DNA from: Coccinella septempunctata
Taxonomy: Eukaryota > Arthropoda > Insecta > Coleoptera > Coccinellidae
Length of the DNA: 64,000 bases
Direction: 5' to 3'
NCBI RefSeq assembly: GCF_907165205.1
Contig: NC_058197.1
Location: 17,958,766 to 18,022,765 of the forward strand
The translations under genes were made by a program, and so were the position numbers. Shown here in pieces: positions 34,925 to 46,200 of the stretch. The notes beneath the pieces were generated by a model, which was not told the origin of the DNA, did no database searches, and worked only from the letters and a program-made list of their open reading frames with translations. Numbering within the stretch: the stretch's first letter is position 1; every line of letters begins with the position of its first letter.

Positions 34925-35455
34925 TAGTAGTATATCAAGGGGAGTTCTGCCTCACTGTCAAAAAATGAGGGAGAACTCTCTTTGATATACTACTTACGTT
35001 TTGACAGTGAGGAAGAACTCTTCTTTATATACTAATCACTTTTTGACAGTGAGGCAGAACTCTCTTTTATATACTAATCACTTTTTGACAGTGAGGCAGA
35101 ACTCTCCTCGATATACCACTCTTTTTTTGACAGTGAGGCAGAACTCTCTTTGATATAGGATAGGAAGGAGTAGTATATCAAAGAGAGTTCTGCCTCACTG
35201 TTAAAAAGTGAGGCAGAACTCTCTCTGATATACTACTCACTGTTTGACAGTGAGGCAGAACTCTCTTTTATATACTAATCACTTTTTGACAGTGAGGCAG
35301 AACTCTCTTTTATATACTAATCACTTTTTGACAGTGAGGCAGAACTCTCTTTGATATAGGATAGGAAGGAGTTGTATATCAACTCTCTATGATATACTAC
35401 TCACTTTTTGACAGTGAGGCAGAACTCTCTTTGATATACTACTCCTTCCTATCCG
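34925..35455. repeat. 42-bp repeat cluster with internal hairpins
   Basis: About a dozen copies of a roughly 42-bp unit containing TTTTTGACAGTGAGGCAGAA and then a CTCTCTTTGATATACTA-type segment. Most are in one orientation but at least two are inverted, creating hairpins at 34925-35005 and 35170-35236. The flanking word GGATAGGAAGGAGT (about 35157 and 35357) appears reverse-complemented at about 35441-35454, giving a larger inverted pair. Confidence 0.92.
35170..35236. repeat. Near-perfect 29-bp hairpin
   Basis: The arms 35170-35198 and 35208-35236 are reverse complements with one mismatch in 29, separated by a 9-nt A/T-rich loop. It sits within the 42-bp repeat cluster. A less perfect hairpin of the same sequence lies at 34925-34954 / 34976-35005. 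Confidence 0.95.
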
Positions 35456-37216
35456 TTCCTCAATATAATTCGCAACATTCTGCGATCTCCAAGCAAAACA
35501 ATCCAACTACCCTCTCACCCTTTCAGGTAAGGTGCGGAGGGTTTCGAAAAAATCCGTTGGACGACTAGTTTTGAGGGGTAGATCGGGTTTACATCGTTGT
35601 GTAATGGTTACCACTGTTTGTTGACGTATTTCCTTCCGTCTCCATCCCTCATTTGTACGTGAAACGTCCGATCAATGCAGTTGCCGGATATAGCAAGTAT
35701 ACACCGGCGGTTTTAATGCAGATTGCCCAATTTGATCAAAGGCTTGTCTGCACCGAAGCGTAGACAGTAGAATTAATAAGCGCCCCATGTTGGGGGTAAT
35801 GTTGGTATAGGGATGCAACTCCCTCATGCGGCAGTTGGAGGTGGTAATCCCTAATGGTTTGGACATTGAATCTCGGTCTTTGTATGGGGAGTCCCTGATT
35901 GATCTTGTAGTTATTAGGAATATCTGATAACTGCGGGTTTCGTGTTTGGTTCAATGAAAATTCAACAATTTGTGGTGGAAAGTTAAGAACTAAAGAAGAA
36001 ATACTTTAAAGTAATAACACGAAAAATCAACAGGACAGGACAACAGAACATTGTGGTCTACCAACTGAAAAGTTTTCAGAGAAAGGTCGATGTTATGAGG
36101 GCCATTATCGGATAAAAAGAGGGTGAAAATTCGATACACGACTCCGGGAAAAATTCCGGGCCAACTCCAGAGCGAGGGAAGAGGGAGAATCTGCTCGGAA
36201 TATGCTATTGCTTTTTTTACGATTAGGGACGATCTCGGTAAGGAAATATCACTGCAATCTTGCTTTATGGCCCAATAAAAATCATGACAGCGTGTTAGAA
36301 TTGGCACGAATCCTGTTCCGTTTCCCGTTCGTCGAATTCACAGCTGGCGATTCTCTAATTTTATCGAATGAGGTCCGAATTTTATAATTTAAGTTACGTG
36401 TTTTATATCTGGCGTTCGTAGAAATGCCGTTGCTGGCTGGGGAGAAACGCTGAGACGTTAAATTTGCTGGGCGAGCGGGGATTCTGTCGAAGTTGCTGAT
36501 TTGTGGATATCCTTCGTTCGATTTCACACTGTAACTGGTGAAAAACAACCCTTATACCCTACTGGTCGAGCAGAACTGGAAAATTCTTGTCTCCAATTAT
36601 GAAACAACATAACATAGGATAGCCAAGGGTGTACACGCCATGTATAACGAAAAAGAGTCAAAAACAAAAGCTTTTTTTAGTTATTCAATGAATTTCGTTG
36701 ATTCGAGAACTGTTGAATGGATTCTGAGTTTCCTCATACAAGAATAACGAATACTGATATCCGAAAATTCGACAAAAAATCAAATTTTATCCCAAATTTT
36801 CTCCAAGTGCATTCTTACTTTTTCTGCACATACAACAGATCACATTTTACGAAGCAATTCGCTGATGGCAGTCGATAAAGTTGTCGAGAATATTCCACTT
36901 CACTCAAAACCCTCTCCCAATCCCCGCAAATGCTGAAAAAAGCCGCATTGCAGAGTCATACCGCGCGAAAACCTTTTGTGGATCATTACCATAATTGAAT
37001 TCTTCGAGTACCATCGAACTGAATCTGCAAATTCGAGAGATTGAACGAGATGCCGCGTAATTGCATTCTAGCCTTGGGAAAGATCCTCTTGAAAAAAATT
37101 CGCGGACGCGAATGAGCCACTCCAAATTATGATTTATCCGAAAGGGAAGGGTTGAAAGGGAGCGAGAGGGTGAGATATAATTGATAGCGGGTGTATCAGA
37201 TACAATATCCGGAAAA
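35456..37216. other. No gene recognised
   Basis: Unique-looking AT-rich sequence. Minus frames at 35990-36307 and 36282-36548 show no recognisable domain. Confidence 0.5.
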
Positions 37217-38015
37217 TTATGAAGCTTTAAGCCTTAGGCTCAATATTGACAAAACCTAAATCCTGGTAAGTCCGCCAGAAAGCCTTCAATCAGATATCAG
37301 CCTGGAGGTTGAAACTCTAGCACAGGTCGAGCAGTTCAAATACTTGGGAAGCTTCATAAATACTAGAGCTAACCTGGACACGGAAATACACAACCGTATC
37401 AGTTCAGCATCACGGGCATTCTGGAGGTTAAAAGACAGAGTGTTTCAAAATAAGGACCTCAATCTGAAGACCAAGACAGATGCTTACAAAGCAGTGGTCC
37501 TCCCAACGCTTCTTCACGGAAACGAAAGCTGGACTCCCTACAGGCCACACATTAAACAGCTTGAAAAAACGCAACAACGTCATCTGAGACAAAAAATGCA
37601 CATCAGATGGTTCCACAAAGTTTCAAATGCAGAAGTCTTGCAGCGCGCGAGTTGTATAACAGTTGGGACTCAAGTAACGAGGGCCCGACTCAGATGGAGC
37701 GGCCACATTCTGAGGATGCAAGACACAAGACTCCCCAAAATAGCTCTGTAAGGGGAATTTACAGAGGGAGCTCGAAAACCTGGAGGCCAGTATAAGCGGT
37801 TTAAGGATATACTGCATCAATCAGTTAATGCCAATTATAACTGGGAACAACTAGCGTTAGACAGATCACAGTGGAGGTCTTTGGTTCACAGCTATAATGG
37901 AGACTCGAGAAGAATACAGCGGCGGCCAGATCTGGTTGGTGACTATCCATGAGTGTGGAACGATCTGTAGGTCACGGTTGGGTCTCTTCGGTCACAGGAG
38001 GGCACACAGTCGCAA
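37217..38015 (+). mobile_element. Family 2 (CR1/L2-like) LINE fragment
   Basis: A 5'-truncated copy beginning just after the RT active site (EALSLRLNIDKT, with a stop codon in place of the next K). The frame at 37344-37751 runs from MGSFINTRANLDTEIHNRISSASRAF through WFHKVSNAEVLQRA to LRWSGHILRMQDTRLPKIAL. It stops at a TAA where other copies have TAC (LYGE). Further damage includes loss of about 9 bp near 37822 and a 5-bp deletion at about 37950 that removes the first cysteine of the C2H2 finger. The 3' UTR and tail are missing or unrecognisable after about 38015. Confidence 0.9.
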
Positions 38016-39489
38016 TAAGACTCCAATGCTTCGTGGCCTTCATTTTTCAATCTAAATATTCACCAAGACACCTTCGAAAATCCTTCCCATTGCTCCTAAG
38101 AAATTAGGACCAAGGTAAACTTCGAATTTATTCAGGAAAAACCGACAAATTTCCCGAAATATCCGAAGCCCCTATTCAAATCTCCCAAATCTCGTTAGTC
38201 GAATCAATGTTTCCAACATAACCAAATGGAAAAACCCCCTCCGACATTGTCAACTTTCTACGGACCTCTCTGAACCCCCAGGAGTAGAAGAGGAAAACGG
38301 AAAATCCAATTTTTAATTACGATGCAAATAATGGAAGGAAAGTTTTCGCTCAGAAACAGAACCGACTTCTTTTCCCATGCATTAAGTCCATTGTCGGCTG
38401 GCAGATGAGGAAGTTTTTAGGATACGAACCATTGTTAGCTGCAGGGGGTTGAAAATAAATCGATTTTCATTACAACGATCGGATGTAAATCGGGACAGTC
38501 ATTAGGACGTGGAATTTTCCGAGAAACTTTCGCATTAGACGGCAGGAAGTTTTCTCCATCGAGGATTTTTAAGGTCAATTCAATGAAGAGACTGAAGAAG
38601 AGATTGAAGTAGTCGTGTAGCGTGCTCAAAGTGTTACTAGACATCAAAATAGGCGAGGATATTTGTTTCCAAATATCCATTTCTCTTCTTCTGGTAGCAT
38701 GGCCAAGATTTCTCTTATTGAACACAATCAATGATCGCCAGTACAACATACGCCACTCAGAAAAGCGATCTTGCTCACTATGTTACAGAGAGTAAACAAA
38801 ATCGGGTTCGACAACTTGGAGTCCCTCCTCCCATCTAATTGTCGTCGATAGATCAGCCGTACCGTCAGACCGGGCCGACCGAGAGCATCTATAACCCAAT
38901 ATCGCGAGCAGGAAATACACGCCCGGCCGGGACAGATGTAAGCGACGTTCTTATAACGCCCACGTCCGTAACCGGTAATAAATGGTGCTCCGGGCCCGGT
39001 GACATTGCTAGATTGCGATTTCGGGAAATACATGTGGCACCCGCTTATCAGAAATAATGGCAGACGGCCGAATAAGATGAATCGGTCTTATTATAAAGTC
39101 GTTCATCTCGTCGGACGTCCTAAGAGGTTATAATTAGAGTTTGCGAGGGGCGTGTGAGTTATCGGCGGTCGCCGATAGGTGGCGACGCGTGCGGGAACCG
39201 GTTCGAACTGGTTATTAAGTATTTGCACTTGGCGCGACGTGGAGTAACGCGTTTTGTAGCGAGTGTTGCTGATTCCTCCATCGATTTGGGGGATTTACGG
39301 CGTTTTGGTCGGTGCAATTTGTTATGGGGAATCTCGAAGGAACTTGTTGATTGTGGTTGATGAGACGTTGTTTGATCTGTGCTGCCTTTAATTCGAAACT
39401 CTCCAGATCCTGGGGGTTAGTCCTTCAAACTACCTCTAGATGTAGAATAAAATGCTTAGTGTTGATGATGACTTTGGTCTGGGATTTGC
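38016..39489. other. No gene recognised
   Basis: Unique-looking. Minus frames at 38435-38749 and 38728-39033 (about 100 codons each) have no recognisable domain. Confidence 0.5.
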
Positions 39490-40006
39490 ACCAGGGTTCT
39501 CTACTGACATGGTAGTGCCGTAATACCATAAAGCAACTGGCCAGAGGCAATAAAGTGACGCTACTATGGGTACCAGGGTATTGTGGTGTTGGAGGAAATG
39601 AAAAAGCCGATGAACTTGCAGAAAGAGCATCAAGGTTAACACCAGCTGGACCTGAGCCTTCCTTTGAGCTTGGAAAAGACCAATATAAGGCAGTTGTCCA
39701 ACAATGGGAGTTGAACAACAGAATAACCCTTTGGAGAAACACTCCTGGACTTACTCAGTCAAAGAAATTCGTGATGATTTCACCGACCAACACCAGAAAA
39801 CTGGTAAAGCTTTCACGAGCAGAGCTTCGGATGATGGTTGGACTGCTGACAGGGCACTTCCTTCACAAATATCATTTGTACCATATGGAAAAGTCAGCAG
39901 ATGACATTTGTAGGGTCTGTGGGTCAGAAGCAGATACAGCTGAACACATGGTATGCCAGAGCTGGCTGGCCAAAGAACCATTCATATAGGCAAACCTGTC
40001 CTGGAT
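39490..40006 (+). mobile_element. Family 1 LINE copy, upstream part, interrupted by a nested insertion
   Basis: The frame at 39555-39989 is one of the longest in the family: TLLWVPGYCGVGGNEKADELAERASRLTPAGPEP (RNase H end), QYKAVVQQWELNNRITLWRNTPGLTQSKKFVMISPT, MMVGLLTGHFLHKYHLY and CRVCGSEADTAEHMVC. A 7-bp deletion at about 39957 then shifts the frame. The copy is cut at 40006 by a family 2 element and resumes at 40422. Confidence 0.92.
39996..40006. repeat. 11-bp target-site duplication, left
   Basis: CTGTCCTGGAT, identical to 40422-40432. In uninterrupted family 1 copies this word occurs once (as in CTGTCCTGGATACTCAC), so it is a target-site duplication made by the nested family 2 insertion. 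Confidence 0.92.
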
Positions 40007-40421
40007 TCATTCATTCATTGCTGTATCCCGTTATCGGGAATAAATCTACAAAAAGAAGAAAAAAAAAAATTTGAACAGACTTGTAACTTCTCAGTGCTAG
40101 TTGCGACTGTGTGCCCTCCTGTGACTAAAGAGACCCAACCGTGACCTGCAGATCCTTCCACACTCAGGGCATGGATAGTCTCCAACCAGATCTGGCCGCC
40201 GCTGTATCCTTCTCGATTCTCCATTATAACTGTGGACCAAAGACCTCCACTGTGACCTGTCTAACGCTAGTTGTTCCCAGTTATGATTAGCATTAACTGA
40301 TTTTAGGGATTGATGTAGTGTATCCTTAAACCGCTTATACTGGCCTCCTGGTTTCCGGGCTCCCTCAGTGATTTCGCCGTATAGAGCTATTTTGGGGAGT
40401 CTGGGGAGTCTTGGGGAGTCT
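40007..40421 (-). mobile_element. Family 2 LINE nested in family 1
   Basis: A 5'-truncated 415-bp family 2 copy on the minus strand. Its 3' end at 40007 is a (TGAA)n-type tail next to a small hairpin word (CCCGTTATCGGG) and an A-rich UTR. The frame at 40097-40438 includes LPKIALYGEITEGARKPGGQYKRFKDTLHQSLKSV and ends in an intact C2H2 finger (CPECGR...H-x3-H), with the stop at about 40097. The 5' junction has a GACTCCCCA-type word repeated three times (about 40395-40420) where other copies have it once, as if reverse transcription slipped as it finished. Confidence 0.93.
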
Positions 40422-40542
40422 CTGTCCTGGATACTCACTCACCAAGGAACCTAAGGATGTTGTCGGTTTTATCAACACCATTGAAGACCTTCTTGGGTTT
40501 CTATGAATGGATAGGGTAGAGAACAAAAGATCTACATGGTCT
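40422..40542 (+). mobile_element. Family 1 LINE copy, downstream part, long-UTR subtype
   Basis: This resumes the copy broken at 40006. It begins with the second CTGTCCTGGAT, then codes for KDVVGFINTIEDLLGFL, the stop codon and the long-subtype UTR (GAGAACAAAAGATCTACATG). It ends at about 40542 without the TAA tail, where the shared roughly 130-bp head of the next copy begins. Confidence 0.9.
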
Positions 40543-40676
40543 GCTGGATGGAACAAATAAACGAAAGAGTTCAATGTATTCTGATGTGGTGACAGTTCTT
40601 CCACATGGATACAGGATAAGCCTAACAATCACAGTAAAAAGCTACAGCTTCTGCCACCATCCTTATCTCATGAGTC
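40543..40676 (+). repeat. Shared roughly 130-bp head upstream of a family 1 copy (copy B)
   Basis: Counterpart of 27217-27344: GCTGGATGGAACAAA at the start, AGGATAAGCC in the middle and CTCATGAGTC at the end. It is followed by family 1 sequence from a later position (ACTTGCAGAAA, the ELAE region), consistent with an internal deletion relative to copy A. Confidence 0.75.
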
Positions 40677-41062
40677 GATTAACTTGCAGAAAAAGCATCA
40701 AGGTTTACACCTGCTGGACCTGCCTTTCTATGAGCTTGGGAAAAATCAATATAAGGCAGCTGTCCAACAATGGGAGTTGAACAATAAAAAAACCTTTGGA
40801 GAAGCACTCCCGGACCTACTCAGTCAGAGAAATTAGTGATGATTTCACCGACCTACACCAGAAAACTGCTAAAGCTGCCAAGAGCTGAGCTTCGGGTGTT
40901 GGTGGGACTGCTCACAGGGCACTGTCGGTACAAATATCATTTTTACAGCATGGGAAAGTCAGCAGATGAGATTTGTAGGCTCTGTGGATAAGAAGCAGAC
41001 ACAGCTGAACAAATGGTATGCAAGTGTCCAGAGCTGGAAGAACCATTCACATATGGAAACTT
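40677..41062 (+). mobile_element. Family 1 LINE fragment, internally deleted
   Basis: This runs from the RNase H end (ASRLTPAGP-like) through a frameshifted WELNN..KTFGEALPDLLSQ segment and the LLTGHCRYKYHFY region to the zinc motif. One TGA/TAA-type change falls inside CGSEA (TGTGGATAAGAAGCAGA at about 40982). Similarity ends near 41062. No frame longer than about 50 codons follows the family. The minus frame at 40943-41290 is a shadow. Confidence 0.85.
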
Positions 41063-42214
41063 AGAACAGAGAAGGACGTCTGTTTGACTCACCACTCTAG
41101 TCGATGATCTGTAGGCAGGTGCTTCAGCAGCGATAGGACTGGGCACAAACAACATACATTCTGAGACTTCTAAAGAAGTATTTTTCTTCACGGAACTGGC
41201 AAACTGAAGAACCCACACCAATGAGGTGATGAATTGGATACTGCCTTTTCCCCTGGAGGATCTACTTTGCAAAATATGAGATAGGTACATAGCTAAATCA
41301 CTTTCAGATCCTCATCCACTTGTCAGAGATTGGCTCCTAACAACGCGGTGTTTTGTTCAATAACGAGAACCGGGGAGAGATTCAACAACATTCTCCGAGG
41401 AGTTTCGTATTTCTCAATCTCGGATATCAACACGGTCCCATTACAATCCATAATTTAACATCCCATCCTCCCGGGGGAACATCTGAGCAGCAGATTAACG
41501 AGCCATAAGTAATATATCAATTTCCAGTTCGCCACGGTCGGGATCCATAACTGCAACTGCATAAATTTCCATCGCCATCTCTAACTTTCGACCGATTTGA
41601 GGGGATTTGAAGCAATGGTCCCGGCATAATGTAATTGCGGCTAATTTCCTCGCTGCCAACGATCCGAATACGTCACTAATTGTTATCGCGAGAGCGAGTT
41701 ATCTGGAGAAACAGGAACTCGATTACATCGACATCATCATCTCCCCCATTCACGGACGATCAATTTCTGAACGGCATAGATTTACGAGTAGTTTCGGCGA
41801 CGGCGTCGGCTGAGCGTCTTGACGCTCAACAAGGATTGGAGGAGACTGGGCGTTCACGGTCATTATGACCGTTAACGCCGCAAAAATTGGCGTTTTATGG
41901 CCAAGTCTGGGGCGTCTGGTATCGGAACATCCTTATGGGTTTGTTATTTCCGATGATAGTCTTCGTGGAGGCTGCACCAGGAAGGATTTAAGTGCTGTCG
42001 ATATTCTGGTAAAAATGACATCTATATACTCTCGAGGGCCAGTCATTCTAACAGTAACAAAGCTGATAGGGAAGGGCCGAAGGCAAGAACAACAAGGTCA
42101 CTTTGCCCTGGGTTTCTGGTCTCTGAGGAATCAGAGGAATCTAAGATGCCAACACCCTTGCCAGAATGAGGCAAGGACAAACTTTACTTACTGTCACAGA
42201 AACTCCACTTACTG
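41063..42214. other. No gene recognised
   Basis: Unique-looking. Plus frames at 41607-41868 and 41865-42227 overlap and lack domains. Confidence 0.5.
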
Positions 42215-42304
42215 GCCCAGAGTGTAGTATGAAAGAAGAACCACTAAGAAAGATTTTCTGGAGAAGGAAGAAACCAACAGAGAAACCCTCTAGAGGAATC
42301 TTCC
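42215..42304 (+). mobile_element. Family 3 LINE fragment, plus arm
   Basis: About 90 bp matching the RNase H linker of family 3 (GGCCCAGAGTGTAG, then AGATTTTCTGGAGAAGGAAG and CTCTAGAGGAATCTTCC), parallel to 430-525. It switches at 42304/42305 to the opposite strand of the same family. Confidence 0.7.
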
Positions 42305-42690
42305 ATTGCGCCAGAGGTTGCAATGGCGAGGCATTCTGTAACCAGGTGAACAGCAGTTTCCTCCTTTTTCCCTTTGGAAGAGTTTCCTTCTCGTTTCCAC
42401 AGAAACAACAATCATCAGTTCCTGATGAGCCAATTCTCATCATATGCTTTCTAGGGTGACATTGTCCTGTGAGGAGAAGGCACCTTATTCTTATTGGATC
42501 TTCTTGGATCGTTTCAAAATCCGAAGGAACTTTTTGGAATGATCCATTCCTGGAAGATTTCTCCAGAGTGTCACTCTCTTTGTTTCTTACTTCTCCAGAA
42601 AATCCTTTCATAGTGGCATTTTCCTATACCACAGAAAGGTTGTAGGTCAGTAAGTGGCGTTTGTGTTCCTTTTCTGGCGAGGAGCTAGCC
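42305..42690 (-). mobile_element. Family 3 LINE fragment, minus arm
   Basis: On the minus strand this runs from a TGPEPFC-like segment (about 42640) through SDTLEKSSRNGSFQKVPSDFE and LLTGQCHPRKHMMRIGSSGTDDCCFCGNEKETL to the VT..NASPLQPLA region at 42305. The frame at 42141-42611 carries the CCFCGNEKET zinc motif followed by a frameshift. It overlaps in element coordinates with the adjacent plus fragment, making an imperfect inverted duplication. Confidence 0.75.
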
Positions 42691-45025
42691 TTAGGTGCTC
42701 TTAGGCTACAGTTCAACCTTTCTGATGAACTTAAACAACTGTCTTAACTCTCAGGTGTTGTCATCTACTCACAAAACTTTCTGCATAACCCTTACTCTGC
42801 TTGGCTTTGAAGCTTTCGAGGTACTTCTTGGAATATCTACAGAGGACAGTCCACTGAAGTACTCTAAGTTAAGTTCTCCTTTTTCTAGATCTATTTTTCC
42901 ACACCACAGAAGAGCCAACTCCATTCCTCTGCTTCACGAGTGCCCGAGAACTGAAACCAAGTAGTTGCTGATCTTCGGTATAGCTTGGGAAGTCCACCAA
43001 GGCAGTCGAATGGTATCTTTGATGGGGTAGCATTGGTGCTCGATCCTGACAGTATAACTGTCAGACTATAACGCACTGCTGAAGGCTCTGGAAGATTTTT
43101 GGAAGGATATCAGGGTTCCATCACACCATGACTCAAAATTCTTCCTAAGGTGGGCTATGTAGGTTTGGCAGTTGATGAATCGTATCTGGCGGAGAGACCA
43201 GACTCATCACAAGCTTTCTTATTTGCAATCAGGAGACCATTGTTCTTCAATCTCTCAACTAACCACTAGTATTTCGATAAAAGTCTCCATTGAACTTTGA
43301 AAGCTATGGAAATGATAATCTTTACACAGTATCTGCTGAAGATGAAAGCCTCTAAATCTGCTGTAACTATTTTCGAATTACAACTCTGAGTGGAGGAAGA
43401 ACTGGCACTCCATCTACAACACAAAGCGCATTCATGAGGCGGATTCTTCGATTTACTACCCTCCGTCTCCCCTCTCGAGTAGTACAATTATTCAAAACGT
43501 ACAAACGCGGCGCGAATTAGACTTTTTATGATTTCGAAGGCGTCTCACAGTGCCTCGGGTGAGACGGGGAGTTTGGCAAGCGTGCCGTGAACACCGGGAA
43601 AGAAATCAACCCCTTGTATTGCGTTATTGGATCGGCTGATGGGGTGCGTGTTCGCGGAAGATTAGGCGCGACGGTATTTAGGTTGTGATTTGGCAAATTG
43701 ATTAGTTCGTCGAGGTTGAAGGGGCGGTTGTAGTTACGTGGAAAAGTTCATGACACCAGACCGTTTGTATTTGTCGTAATCGAGCAGGGTTTTTTTTTCA
43801 GTTTGGTTTCAGGATATGCGTCCCATTGAGCTACGGTGGAAGCCTTAGCAACGCTGATTTTATAACAGAAATCCCAATTGGATCAGACGAATATAACAGG
43901 AGATATCGCAGATTGAAAATTGCAATTTTTGAAAAATACCATTTCGAAGATTAAAATCTAAACGGAGGGAGATAGGCTTTCGGAATTGCCTAGACTAGAA
44001 TTGGAGGCTCATCTAAACCCTGTTGATGAGCCACGAAAGACCACAGCAACAGCAAAATCATGGATTTTGGGACTCACAAAACGTAGCCACAAAAAATTTA
44101 ACCTCATCACTAACAAATCTTCAATATCACCGATTCAAAACCATAGTCAGGGTCAATCATACGCGTCAATTGAACCTCGAGGCCCACGTTTTCATCATTG
44201 AGCCATAGATTCCACCCTACACCTAATCGAATCAACAAAAAACAGAAGTAACGCCCGCGCAAACTCCTCGGCTCCAATTAACTAAAGCTCCAAATCCCCT
44301 TCAGTTTCAAAATCCCTTTCGACTGGATGCCGTGTAATGCGATTTAGAAAAATAAATCCTCGAAGATAATTGACATCGTTATCTGACCCACCTAATTGGC
44401 CCCATCTCATTTTCTCCAAGGAGACGTAAAAATCAGTCCACCAGAAAATCGTCCTCAGAAATTTCTGTATCTCATCAAACGTCAGTGTTAATATTTTAAA
44501 CTTTCACCCATCCATTTTATTAACCGTCAACTGCAATAGGTCCTCAAACCCTTCGGGTCGAACGTCAGGTACATTATCGAAAAAAAAATGCGCCCTTCAC
44601 ATCGTAAACCATTAATTTCCCCAATTTTATATCCTTCCAACTAAATTGTCCCCGTCTGAACTCCGTATAGAAATAAGAAATTTCCTCTTTTTTTGCCGTG
44701 GAAACGTGTCCAACTGCCGTAACGTCTGCCCTGAAAAATTCATCCGGGTATAAAGAATTCATCTGAGTGGATCATGTAAGAGAAGGGGGGGCAGCGATGC
44801 AGGAAGAGAGGATGAGGTCTCGAGTGACCTGAAGACTTTATGAGGTTCATGATCGTGTTATTCTGTTTTGCAACCATTTCGTGGTAGGAGACGTAGTTAC
44901 AGGGATGATTCCCCTTTCGAAATGTACGAAAGGATTCTCTCCGAACAAGAAAGGATTTCAGGAGATTATTTGCATAAAAAAGGAAGAGTTGCCATGCAAA
45001 AATATCTTTATCGTAATGTAAAACT
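42691..45025. other. No gene recognised
   Basis: Unique-looking. Short overlapping frames (for example 42695-42964, 43986-44208, 44740-45036) have no recognisable domain. Confidence 0.5.
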
Positions 45026-46200
45026 TCGACTGACAAGTCTGAATTCTAAGATACAAGTCAGAATTCTGAGTTGCAAGTCTAAAGTCTAACATACAAGTCA
45101 CAATTCTGATTTGCAATTCGGAACTCTGAGATACAAGTCAGAATTCTTAGGTGCAAGTCTGAATTCTGAGATACACGTCAGAATTCTTAATTGCAAGTCG
45201 TAAATCTGAAATTCAAGTAAGAATTCTGACTTGACAGTCGAAATTCTGAGGTACAACTCAATATTCTGACTTGTGAGTAGGAATTCTGAAATGTGTGGCA
45301 AAATTCTGAGATACGACGTAGAATTCTTTGGCTACAAATCGATATTCTGACTTGCAAATGGAAATTCTGAGATACAGGGCACAATTCTGAATTGCAAGTT
45401 GGAATTCTGAGATATAAGGCAGAATTCTGAATTATTGCAAGTCGGAAATCTGAAATGCAAGTTAGAATTCTGACTTGACAGTTGAAATTCTAAGATACAA
45501 GGCAGAATTCTGGCTTGTGAGTCGGAACTCTGAAATGCGGGGCAAAATTCTGTGATACAAGGTACAATTCTCAGCTACAAATCAATATTCTGACTTGCAA
45601 ATGGAAATTCTGAGATACAGGGCAGAATTCTAACTTGCAAATTGGAGTTCTGAGATATAAGACAGAATTCTGAATTATTACAAGTCGGAAATCTGAAATT
45701 CAGGTGAGAATTCTGACTTGAAAGTGGAAAATCTGACATGCAAGACAAAATTCTGAGATACAAGGTGAAATTCTCAGCTACAAATCAATATTCTGACTTG
45801 CAAATAGAAATTCTGAGATACAGGCAGAATTCTAACTTGAAAGTTAGGATTCTGAGATATAAGGCAGAATTTTGAATCATTGCAGGTCGGAAATCAGGAA
45901 TTCGAATTAGAATTCTTACTTGACAGTTGAAATTCTGAGATACAAGGCAGAATTCTCACTTGTAAGTCGGAATTTTGAAATGCAAGGCAAAATTCTGAGA
46001 TACAAGGTGAAATTCTCAGCTACAAATCAATATTCTGACTTCCAAATGGAAATTCTAAGATACAAGGCAGAATTCTGACTTGCAAGTTGAAATTCTGAGA
46101 TATAAGACAGAATTCTGAATTGCAAGTCGAAATTCTGAGATACAAATCTGATTCTGACTTACAAGTAAATATTCTGATTGGCAAGTAGGAGTTCTGAGAA
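45026..46200 (-). repeat. GAATTC satellite, 1.2-kb array
   Basis: About 55-60 units of the same satellite as at 31782-33870, here mostly GATACAAGGCAGAATTCTGA alternating with TTGCAAGTCGGAATTCTGA variants. The higher-order period is therefore near 40 bp and in places about 200 bp (the blocks starting near 45360, 45600 and 45830 resemble each other). It is one-directional, without an inverted partner nearby. Minus frames at 45098-45384 and 45575-45763 are satellite translations. Confidence 0.92.

Noticed and set aside
31782..46200. Possible CRISPR-like regular arrays
   Set aside because: The roughly 20-bp units are contiguous tandem repeats without unique spacers, no cas genes are present and the DNA is eukaryotic in character.
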